Origin: Stomoxys calcitrans
Lineage: Eukaryota; Arthropoda; Insecta; Diptera; Muscidae
Direction: 5' to 3'
Length of the DNA stretch: 64,000 bases
Assembly: GCF_963082655.1 (NCBI RefSeq)
Contig: NC_081554.1
Location: 46,558,826-46,622,825, forward strand
Position numbers and translations under genes: made by a program
Part shown: in pieces, positions 55,179 through 64,000 of the stretch
Layout of the letters: each line of letters begins with the position of its first letter
Position numbering within the stretch: position 1 is the first letter of the stretch
Notes under the pieces: generated by a model
Database searches by the model: none
Told to the model about the DNA's origin: nothing
Seen by the model: only the letters and a program-made list of their open reading frames with translations

Positions 55179-56894
55179 TTTGAGGGCCTTTTCAAGCATT
55201 TATTAACCGATCTTCTCATACGTTCAATGTTAAGCCAATATTAGTTTCGACGACTTAGCCCGCATACCCAATGTGGTGTAGAGTATCACAAGGTTGGCTT
55301 CGCCAGACTTTAGCCCGTCCTTACTGGTTTTTATTTGATATTATTGCAGTAAGGAGTAATTCCTATTACCTCAACGAGGGTTGAATTAAGAAGAATCAAC
55401 TCGCCTGCATTAATGTTTCACATGTTTTTTCTTTTTCAACCAACGGTGGTTAATGATTATTTTCATTGTAAGTACACAAAGTAACACGGGTCCTTTATGG
55501 TATATCTTTATATGGTATTGGTAATTCTGATTATTGCTGGACAGAGAAAAAGAGAACAAAAATGCGAAGAATCATAAGCACATTTATTCATCTGCACGCT
55601 TGCATTCAAATCAAATCTTTTGTTTCTATATTCTAGTTAGAGTGTGCGGCTTACACTCCAACAACTGCCACAATGGGCATCGCAGGTTTTTAGAGAATTT
55701 GTAGGCTTTATTTTCATTTTTGTTTTAGGTTTTCCTCATTTATTCATACCTGTGGATTTATGATTGTATAGGCATAGAATGGGGTAAGCTGAGCTGAGTG
55801 CTCGGATGTTGTTCTACAAATTTATACATATTCACTTAAATGCACATATCCGAACCAGGGAAGCCATGTTGAATTATTTTAATGTACACCACTACTGTGG
55901 TTCGGGGTATTACAACATAGTGCAGTTGTTTGAAATGCCCAAAAGGAAGAGAACTACAGCTATTAATAAGAAGAAGGATCGTTTCATTTACTGATTCAAG
56001 TCAGCTGTACCCGTCTGTTTGTGCATCTATCTGTATGTCGGTATATCTGTCTGTCCATCTGTTGGTTCGTTTATCTGCTTGTCAGTCGATCTGGGCACAG
56101 TAATATGTATACGAAGTTTAAAGAACAGTTTCTAACGGCAACCGATTTCGACTACATTTTGTTCGCATAGTGATTTTTCAGAATAAACAATCTCCGTCCT
56201 TCCGTCTATCTGCTCGTCTGTCTGTCCGTCGGTGTGTGCATGTAATATGTATACAAAGTATAGGTAAAGGTTCCAATGGGAACTTATTACGACAACATTT
56301 TGTAGGCATAGTTCTTTTCATAGCATAAACCATGGTGCAAATTGTAAAATTGGTGGATCAATAGAAATACGGGCATTTTCATTCAACGATAAACTTCTGG
56401 CAACCCTATCAGCTGCAAAGTTTGGGTTCAAGCGCGTTCTCATGGTATAAATACCCTGCAAACATTTTTGATCGTAAAAGAATCTTCCGCGAATCTTTTA
56501 TTGAAGGTTACGATCGCGGGCGAGCTGGTCTAAAAGTCGTAGATGATTCCCCCGTCGCACAGTGGGAGAAAATCGAAAAAAAAACTAATTGCAGTGTGAG
56601 TACGGGTGGAGAAAATCTTTGAAATTTAAAATGTGGTGTTGTCGAGATTGTGTGCAAAATTTCAAGGCCATAAGTGGTCCGGACTAATGTTGGCGGGCCC
56701 CTGAAGTTGGTCACCCCCATTTTACATGCTGCCAAATCCTCATATGTAGTTCGATTTTCAAAATTCTTTTTTTGTTGGATAGTGCTCAAAAATTCTTTGG
56801 GGTACAATCTCGCAAACACCTCAGCTATACTTACTTTAATTTACTATAATTGGCTAATTTTAATTGGGAACATTCGTTCCACTAACCCAACTTA
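55179..56894. other. Intergenic sequence with a GTCY-like duplicated segment
   Basis: At about 56005-56330 two ~140-bp units each contain a CTGTCTGTCC-type tract, TAATATGTATAC (56101 and 56242) and ACGACAACATTTTG-type text. The units lack the mini-me core. Another worn tail-like scrap lies near 55255-55325. The rest (55330-55990, 56340-56890) shows no recognised feature. Confidence 0.5.
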
Positions 56895-59800
56895 GAATAG
56901 CGTTCCAAGCGCCTCGATCTTCTGCGCTCATTTTATAATCTCTGACACCAAGTTTCGAGGTGCCTCCCACCACTTGACCTTTTCATCGGCCTTTTGGTCT
57001 TCCTAGTTTGATTGTACTACCGTGTTTGCCTTGGCTTCACGGCTTCTTTACTGGAGCTTCTTCATCCATTCTGACAACATGAACTAGCCAACGCATCCGT
57101 TGTATTTTGATGCGTGTAACTATGCTATCGTCGTCATACAGCTCGTGGTTCATACGTCGCCTATACTCCCCATTAACGCAAACTTTTCCACATATTTTAC
57201 GACTAATCTTTCTCTCAAACACTCCAAGTACTGCTTCGGTTATGGCGGTGTCGAGGTAGACGAAGCTACTGACTGTCTCAAAGTTGTGGTTCCCAACTTT
57301 CTCCATTTTCTTTATCTGCTCGGTTGTGCAAAGCTTTTTAGGAGTTAAAACCATCAATTTCTTCTTAGCTCCATTTACTGCCAGACCCATTTTCACTGAC
57401 TCTCTTTCGATTCTTTCTGCAAGGCTGTAGTTACTACTTCCAGTGACCGACCTATGATATCGATGTCGTCGGCATAGGCAAGTAGCATGGGTTCCCTTGT
57501 GATTAATGTGCCATATCTATTCACATCTGCATCTCGTATAATCTTCTCCAGCAGGATATTAAAAGATCACACCATAGGCTGTCTCCTTGTCTGAAACCTC
57601 GTTTGGTATTAAACGGTTCGGAGAGATTCTTTCCTATTCTTACTGAGAAACGCGTATCAGCAAGTGTCATCCAGCAGAGTCTTAGTAATTTTGCAGGGAT
57701 ACCAAACTCAGACATGGCTTGAAACACCTTTTGAACGTAAAGAAGTATCGAAAGCGGTTTTGTAGTCAGGAAAGAGATGGTAGGTGTTTATTTGTCCATC
57801 TCGAGTCCTTTCCAGGTTTTGACGCAGTTTGAATATTTGGTCCAGGGTGGATTGACCAGGTTTAAAGCCGCATTGATAGGGCCCAACTATCTCATTGACT
57901 TAAGTTTTTAATCTTTCACACAGTACGCTCGAGAGTATCTTGTATGCGATGGGGAGGAGACTTATTCCTCTGTAGTTGGCCGTCTGATATGCTTTATTGT
58001 GTACGGGAAATAGTATGCTGAGGTTCCAATCATCGGGTATGCGTTCTTCAACAAGCTGATGCAATACTTATCTGATACTTACCTAATCAGGGTGTCGCCT
58101 CCGATCTTAAATAGTTTAGCCGGTAATCCGTCGGCTCCTGCTGCCTTGTTGTTCTTCAGTAGGGTCACTGCTACTTGGACCTCATACTCGCTCATTCGCT
58201 CACACTCACGTCTTTCCATTTCCGTTTTCTTTCTGCATAATAGCAGTTTCTCCTCTATACAGATACCTCTCATTCATCTGGCGCTTTGCTACTGATTACA
58301 GGGTTGCTCTATATGTCGCATTTTTTGCTTCAGTAGCATCTCGACACTTTTGATCGTATCATGGGTTTCTTGGGGGAGGCTTCCGGTACCCAAGTACGGA
58401 TTTCGCGGCATTTTCCATGGAGTGGGCAATAGTTTGCCACTGCAACATTATATCATCGGTACAAGGAGTGCTTTCATCAAGCAGTTAGGTCCGTCGAGTG
58501 GAGTATGCCGCTGCCATCTGTTGTGTTTGCAGCTTTTCAATTTCCAGCTTTCGTACAGTGTCAGATCGTACTTTCTTCGCTATGTTCAAACTGGTGCGAA
58601 CATTTGTTGCAACAAGGTAATGATCCGAATCTATATTCCCTTCACGTATCGATCGTACATCTATCACCCTGGATGAATGCTATCTTTGTTATGTGTGCGC
58701 TGGGTCGGCGTTGGAAATGGTTACCGGTTAGCTGTGGAGAGACACTCAGAGCTAGGGGCCTCAACCCGCCAAATCAAACCCTGCACACAAAAATTGAAAA
58801 GACGAGGGGACACTATTTCACTTACTAACTTGCAACTAAACACGAGAGGAAAACATTTACACAGGGATCTTGCCCTCCCAACCATTTATCACAACGTCCT
58901 CAATTTGGTTCGTCGTGTTTTGATCGGGTGACAGCCATATGGCTTTATGAATATTTTTATGTTGAAATCTGGTGCTAATAACTATTGTACCATGTTTTTT
59001 TGCCGCGGAAAAATCTTTTAGGCTCAACCCATTATCGAACGTTATCTTGTGGGGGCTAAACTTTCTGACTGTTGGGTCGGAGATGTCTTCCTTCCCTATA
59101 TTCGCATTAAAATCTCCCAGATCGCTTTTAAAACCATGGGCGGGGCAGCGGTCATTTTCTCTCTCTAGGCGCTCGTAGAAAATATCCATGGTCTGCTTGT
59201 CCTTGGTCCTGGTCTTCCGTCTGGGCATGGGCACAAATAAGGCTGATGTTGAAGAATTTGCCTTTTTATGCGGATTGTGGCTAGCCTCTCATCCACCGGA
59301 GTAAAGCTGGAGACAAGATTTGTGGTCAGTCTCCGACTAACCACAAATCCACAGCCAAATTCATGCCTCATATTATGGCAGCTATAGTATAGTTCGTCAC
59401 CGTTTGGTGTTGTAGTGACCCCATTCCCAGTCCATCGAACTTCGTGTAAGGTGGTAATATCTACCTTGTACTTCTCTAATACATCCGCCAGCGCATAAAC
59501 TGCACCTTCTCTATAAAGAGTGCGAACATTCCAGGTGCAGATCCGCAAATCATGGTCCTTTTTTCGTTTGCGTGGGTCGTCAACGTTATGGGGGTCCATT
59601 TTTGTTATTCCTTTGTTTCTCATAGTGATTCTTATAGTATTCCGGTGGCGGGTTACTGGCCCAGCGCCCCTACCATATGAGTTTTGTGGAATCGCACTTG
59701 ATTCCTTTGTTGTGGCGAGCCGCTTGATCTAAGATCCGACGCTCGCCACCAGCCGCCCCTAACCTGGGAACAGACGCTGATGTTGGTCATTGGTTATTTG

Positions 59801-60073
59801 AAGGCGCCAATAACTGGCCTTGTCATCTCGAGTACCATTGACATTCTGTATTTAATAAAGAGTCAGTGCCACCTGACTCCTCACTAAGACTTCTCTCGAA
59901 AATCGCTGGCTGCCCGCGGCCGCATTTGCATTTACTCTGCATAAAAACGGAGCTTTCGACTATCCGCAACCTATGGACGCGCCCGGTAGCTTTCAGCTAA
60001 GCTTCCCTTGATAACGATGGACACCACACATGTCGGAGCGAAAAGTTCCAGCCTGTGTGGTGCCCGGCCGACA
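56895..60073 (-). pseudogene. RTE-like LINE, near full length, decayed
   Basis: It encodes endonuclease plus reverse transcriptase for target-primed insertion. Minus strand from about 60073: a 5' region of about 450 bp, then the start near 59623. APE endonuclease motifs are LRICTWNVRTLY, EVRWTGNG, GDFNANIG, NQIEDVVI (usual IDH is IED) and the final SDH in IDSDHYLVA near 58600. RT follows with LKNNKAAGADGLPAKLFK (58170), ANYRGISLLP-like text, FPDYKTAFDTS (first Asp, 57750), GFRQGD (57600) and the catalytic AYADDIDIIG (57451-57480). The C-terminal VYLDTAITEAVLGVFERKI and RRMNHELYDDDSI run to 57040, with the tail to about 56895. Several frameshifts and stops separate these blocks. The order and motifs match RTE/BovB-type LINEs; the clade name is my judgement. 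Confidence 0.85.
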
Positions 60074-60549
60074 AGGGAATCGGAAGGACAACGAATGACA
60101 GATGGTCACAAAGAGGGGACTGTGGGCAATCCAAAACTTTGTGGCCTCATCTAGACTTGAAGAGGTGTACTGATTTGCTGTCATTGTCCGTCATGACAGG
60201 TCACTGTCTAATCGAAAAACATGCTGACAAACTGAAGGTTGCCAGCAACGACTTTTGCAGAAGCATCGACTTTTGAGGGCATCGAAGAAGGAGAGACTAT
60301 AGAACACCTTCTGTGTGTGTGCACCGCACTAGCAGTCAGAAGGAGTTTCGCTTTAGGTTCTCATTTCATTGAGAACCTGTCTGATTTAGTGAATGTGAAC
60401 ATTCGCAAGATATTGGGCTTTTAAGCGCGATCTGGATGGTTCATTGGTAGAAACTAGAAGGCATTTTCCTTCTTCTGTTCCTGTGATATCACAATGGACG
60501 AAAACGTCAAAGTGGGTCTGAGGGCAGACTGCCATTTAAACCTAACCTA
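60074..60549 (+). pseudogene. Jockey-like LINE C-terminus and 3' end, J5
   Basis: It begins abruptly at the 5' end of the RTE-like element with RTTNDRWSQRGDCGQSKTLW, the same block that ends the fragment at 16945. Then come MTGHCLIEKHADKL, a frameshift, and the C-terminal Cys region EEGETIEHLLCVCTALAVRR and NIRKILGF. The 3' UTR ends in TTTAAACCTAACCTAG at about 60540. A worn mini-me terminus follows at 60550-60580. RT and RNase H core are absent. Confidence 0.8.
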
Positions 60550-60626
60550 GTATACCCCCATCTTATGGTGGAAGGAATAACAATCGCGAAAAGTTAACTC
60601 AGTTGATTAAAAAACCAATCTTCTGA

Positions 60627-61290
60627 ACGATCATAACGTAATGGGTTACATAATAATCGTCACGAAGAGTTGCTAAAACTACCGCACACGCTACCTAGAA
60701 CAGTATTTCACGAGTTATGCAAATTGCAAATTTTGCCCATGAACATTCCACTAAGGAACAGGGGCAAACTTCTCACATATCAATGAGTCCAGTCCGATTC
60801 AAGTTTTAAGCTCAATGGTAAGGGGCCTCATTTTTATAGCCGAGTCCGAACATCGTGCAGCAATGCGACACCTCTTTAGAGAGAAATTTTACATGGCATA
60901 GTACCTCACAAATGTTGCCAGCATTAGGAGGGGAAAACCACCGTTGAACATTTTTTCTGATGGTCTCGCCAGGATTCGAACCCAGCCGTTCAGCGTCATA
61001 GGCGGACATGCTAACCTCTGCGCTACGGTGGCTTCATTTCACGAGTTATACGGACGGTTATAACGCAATGGAGTGTAAGTGAATCGTTGCGAAGAGTTGC
61101 TTAAATTTTCGCACATGCAATGGATTGTGTAACGATTACCTAGAAGAGTCTTTCACGAGCCATACGGACGATTATAAAGCAATGGGTTGTAAGTGAATAG
61201 TTGCGAAAAGTTGGTAAAACATTCGCACATGCAATAAATTGCACAAATGACATCATAGAAGAGTATTTCACGATTCATACGGAAGAACAA
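60627..61290. repeat. 105-125-bp tandem repeat, split by a SINE
   Basis: Units share TTTCACGAGTTATACGGACG, ATTATAACGCAATGGGTTGT-type text and GTTGCGAAGAGTTGCTAAAA. One unit lies before the SINE (60627-60718). Units start at 61036 and 61161 after it, with a partial one at 61266. Confidence 0.75.
60719..61034 (-). mobile_element. tRNA-derived SINE with 14-bp target duplication (S10)
   Basis: The copy is bounded by ATTTCACGAGTTAT at 60705-60718 and 61035-61048, identical on both sides. On the minus strand it has the head with A-box TAGCGCAGAGGTTAGCATG (61025-61007), B-box GGGTTCGAATCC (60983-60972) and a body containing GGTGTCGCATTGCTGCACG-type text. A 3' terminus TTTGCAATTTGC replaces the usual poly(A). 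Length is 316 bp. Pol III transcription from the internal A and B boxes is expected from family knowledge. Confidence 0.95.
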
Positions 61291-62199
61291 ATGCGTGAAA
61301 ATCTTCTAGAAGATTGTTTTTCATCGTTGGAACAAACACTCTTCCAAAGTTAATAAAAAATGTTTGCAGGGTATGCTCAAATTGCAAACAGAAAATGTCC
61401 AAATACAAACAAGCGAGCAATTCATTTGAACCGTTGTCAGGCCTACCTACATACATCCGTGGATTTTGTATTTGAAAGTTGATGTGTTAGTGGTTTGTGT
61501 ATGAGTCTATGAACGCGTGTGTGTGTGTGTATGTTTTGAGGTGTGTATATTTGACGACAATTTAATGTGCACTAATTCAATTAAAACTGTCATACTCTCA
61601 TAGAGGTGCACATAATAATGAATGGCCGGACGCAGAGGGTGGCGTTAAAAGGCAGCCAGGTGGCCCAATGACTGGCTGCTGTTGCTGCTGCTGCTGCTGC
61701 CACATATCATCAACCAACGAGGCACCACCCAACCCCATTTCTCTGTGTATCCATTCATCCATCCACACCCATCTAAACTCGCCGCTTATTCATTCGTGGA
61801 GAATTGTGAAAAGAATTGCAAACCTAACAAACCATAATGCAAAAGTAGAACTAGATCATTCTATAATAAAACAAAAACAACAGAAAAAATGCAAACAAAA
61901 TCTCTGCACATGAAATATTGTGGATTGGCGAGTGTGTGGGGATTGTTTTTTCAAAGGAAGTAGGACTCTGTTAACCGCAAAGCTCCATTGTGTGCTAGAC
62001 AAATAGTGAGTTGTTGCAGCCGAACCAATGGCAGAGAGCTAAGCAACAAAAAAAATTAGAGTTATTTTTTGCATATTAAATTCTGTCAAAAGAGGGGAAA
62101 AATTAAATTTCATGTATATTAAAGTAATTACCAAAAGACTCTCTTCTATGCTATGCTAACACTGGTACTCGGCCTAGGACCAGCTTTTTTCGTCAAAAA
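61291..62199. other. Intergenic sequence with CTG and GT microsatellites
   Basis: A GTGTGTGTGTGTGTGT run lies at about 61518-61532 and an imperfect CTG run at 61677-61700. The frame of 81 codons starting in the CTG run has no domain. Nothing else is recognised. Confidence 0.5.
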
Positions 62200-63716
62200 A
62201 TTTAAATTATGTATTTTCCCCAGAGTTGTCAACTTCGGACGCAACAGTGATGAGACAGAGAGACGGTGGAGCATACCTTGCATCACTTTATGTGCCTTTC
62301 GACTCTTCGACACCGCCACCTACGTCGGAGCTGGAACGAATAGTGAGGAAAGCAAGACAGACAAAAAATGAGGCACTTATAGGATGCAATGCGAACTCTC
62401 ACCACATTTCGTGGGATAGTACCAACATTAATAAGCGGGGCCAAGCCCTGGCTGAATTCTTAAATACTAACGACTTAAGAACACTTAACATGGATAACAC
62501 CGCTACTTTTATTAATAGGGAGGAGGTTTTGCAAATGCAAATTTGCCCATGAACATTCCATTAAGAAACTGGGGCAAACTTCTCAAAAATCAATGAGTGC
62601 TGTCCGATTCACGCTTTAAGCTCAATGATAGGGGACCTTCTTTTTATTGCCGAGTCCGAACGGCGTGCCGCAGAGCGACACCTCTTTGGGGAGAAGTTTT
62701 TACATGGCAAATTACCTCACAAATATCGCCAGCATTAGGAGGGGATAACCATCGCTGAAAAATGTTCTGATGTCCCTGCCAGGATTCGAACCCAGGCGTT
62801 CAGCATCATAGGCGGACATGCTAACCTTTGCGCTACGGTGGCCACTGGGCAGGAGGTTTTAGATGTGACAATATTTTCGGAAAATCTATTCGATGAGGTT
62901 CAGAATTGGAGGGTCTCCATCTCTCCCATCTACATCGAGCATTTCTTGTCAGACTATCGCCACATTAGGTTTAGAATAGCACGGCCAACGCCGAATCCGA
63001 CAAGCTTTAGTAGAAAGTTCGAAACCAACTGGCCATAATTCGGAAGACTACTCAGAAGAAGACTTGGACAAGATAATTTAGATTGTCCAAGCATAGAAGA
63101 CATTGACGACAATGTTAACAGGATTACTACCGCACTAGTGGAGTCTTTTGAAGATAGTTGTTCTCTTCGAGAAAGGAAATCAGCCCAAGATAAACCCTGG
63201 ATGACCGGGGAGATTCGTAAAATTGGAAAAGAGGTCCGCAGACTTTTTTACAAAGCAAGCCGTAAAAATACGGAAATATATTGGAATGCGTATTACACAC
63301 GGCTCAAGCAATACAATAAGATTGCCAGAGCGGTAAAGTGTGCCTCCTGGAAGTTTTTCTGCCAACAGGTCGATAGCGTTAATGATGCCGCCAAGATGAA
63401 AAAGTTGCTCTTTAAAACCCATATCCAAACTGGAACTTTAGTAGACAACATGAATGTGAGAGCAGAGACAACGGAGAATCTTTTGATGTAAACACATTTG
63501 GCCCAGGATACGACGGGGGGTTGATCGAAGGCTTATCATAACGTTTCTTTCAAAATCCATGTCCAAACTGAAACGTTTGAAGACGACATGGATGTGAGAG
63601 CAGACACTATAGAGAACTTGTTGAGGCTTTCGATGAAAACCCATTTTCCACACGTTACGACGAGACTCACGGAGATAACGGAATCTTGGAATAATGATGT
63701 AAATCGAAAGAATCAA
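62200..63716 (+). pseudogene. Jockey-like LINE endonuclease and linker region, J6
   Basis: It covers the second half of an APE-type endonuclease: YLASLYVPFDSS, ALIGCNANSHHISWDSTNIN (catalytic D/N region), DLRTLNMDNTATFINREEVL. A SINE follows at 62531-62850, after which the frame resumes as LDVTIFSENLF and FLSDYRHIRFRI. The usual SDH catalytic histidine reads Y here. A linker rich in K and R follows (QDKPWMTGEIRKIGKEVRRL, YTRLKQYNKIARAVK). A stretch around 63411 is repeated, diverged, at 63550 (CCATATCCAAACTGGAAC against CCATGTCCAAACTGAAAC). No RT palm is present before the SINE at 63717. Confidence 0.85.
62531..62850 (-). mobile_element. tRNA-derived SINE with 10-bp target duplication inside LINE (S11)
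   Basis: AGGAGGTTTT stands at 62521-62530 and 62851-62860. The 320-bp copy has A-box TAGCGCAAAGGTTAGCATG (62835-62817), B-box GGGTTCGAATCC (62793-62782), the standard body and 3' end GGGCAAATTTGCATTTGC. Removing it and one duplication joins the LINE frame as ...REEVLDVTIF without a stop. Confidence 0.97.
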
Positions 63717-63914
63717 GGCCACCGTAGCGCTGAGGTTAGCATGTCCTCCTATGACGCTGAACGCCTGGGTTCGAATCATGGCGAGATCATCAGAAAAAAT
63801 TTTCAGCGGTGGTTTTCCCCTGTTAATGCTGACATTTGTGAGGTACTATGCCATGTAAAACTTCTCTCCAAAGAGGTGTTGCACTGCGGCTCGCCGTTCG
63901 GACTCGGTTATAAC
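63717..63914 (+). mobile_element. tRNA-derived SINE, 3' part cut by a mini-me-type tail (S12)
   Basis: The head is GGCCACCGTAGCGCTGAGGT and the B-box GGGTTCGAATCA. The body runs to TTCGGACTCGGTTATAAC, where AAGTAAAAGCGTGCTAAG of the next element begins. The 3' half of the SINE is not in the window and may lie beyond its right edge. Confidence 0.9.
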
Positions 63915-64000
63915 AAGTAAAAGCGTGCTAAGTTCGGCCGGGCCGAATCTTAAATACCCTCCACCATGGATCGCATTTGCCGAGTTCTTCTCCCGGCATC
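63915..64000 (-). mobile_element. Central-repeat element, 3' tail only, continues past window
   Basis: AAGTAAAAGCGTGCTAAGTT, TTCGGCCGGGCCGAATC, TACCCTCCACCATGGATC and GCCGAGTTCTTCTCCCGGC match the tail at 35580 and, in reverse, at 19855-19945. The body lies beyond 64000. Confidence 0.85.

Noticed and set aside
56508..56819. 103-codon minus-strand frame near the RTE-like element
   Set aside because: It lies outside the LINE, lacks domain motifs and has no related copy in the window.
60719..61034. A functional tRNA gene
   Set aside because: A- and B-boxes are present but belong to a dispersed SINE with a non-tRNA body and target duplications; no complete cloverleaf was traced.

Overview
The window looks like repeat-dense, gene-poor nuclear DNA of a higher fly (Brachycera, probably a calyptrate or muscid-like fly). 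This is inferred from AT-rich intergenic sequence, mini-me/DINE-1-type elements with TA-rich and GTCY microsatellite cores, Tc1/mariner debris, and jockey-like and RTE-like non-LTR retrotransposons. I found no intact host protein gene, rRNA, functional tRNA gene, operon or CRISPR array. Nearly every longer reading frame is transposon debris or lies in a tandem repeat. || The dominant component is about 17 copies of one element type. A complete copy has a 5' head (a TATACCC...GGGTATA hairpin, a conserved core reading GATCTAGCCATG, a GTCY microsatellite and a leader ending in GGGCCATAT). A central tandem array of diverged units follows, most often 153 bp long. The 3' tail carries a TTCGGCC/GGCCGAA hairpin and ends near CTTTTACTTG. 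Four unit classes occur under the same head: A (AAACCGATCTTGGG type), C (AGACCGATCTCTCGA type), D (CTCCCATATAAACCGATC type) and B (a G-rich unit of about 130 bp). This matches what is known of DINE-1/mini-me/Helentron-type non-autonomous elements with central tandem repeats. Assignment to Helentrons is an inference. || Layout: 0.8-3.6 kb, class A element with a MITE and an old reverse transcriptase scrap. 5.3-9.1 kb, class C, B and A elements. 9.7-10.3 kb, a 607-bp foldback mariner derivative. 10.4-11.6 kb, LINE C-terminus. 11.6-13.2 kb, mixed C/A element. 13.2-15.2 kb, decayed LINE ORF1 with internal duplications. 16.1-19.9 kb, D, B and A elements, a LINE scrap and a tRNA-like tandem repeat. 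21-23.6 kb, SINE plus C/A elements. 23.7-24.7 kb, mariner pseudogene. 25-26 kb, class A. 27.8-31.3 kb, class D element, transposase scrap and long LINE 3' half. 33-39 kb, B, C and A elements with a 790-bp 12-mer minisatellite. 39.5-42.8 kb, LINE C-terminus and a rearranged ORF1. 43.7-47.7 kb, A, C, D and B elements. 48.4-53.4 kb, SINEs, a class D element carrying the second foldback mariner, and a MITE. 53.4-55.2 kb, an element with a TTTCC expansion. 56.9-60.1 kb, a near full-length decayed RTE-like LINE. 60-64 kb, LINE fragments hosting two SINEs with perfect target-site duplications. || The elements are nested, so their order of insertion can be read: LINEs and central-repeat elements are hosts, and SINEs, MITEs and foldback mariners are often the later arrivals. 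Three SINE copies are instead interrupted or abutted by central-repeat elements, which fixes element ends. Coordinates of diverged elements were read by eye and may be off by tens of bases.
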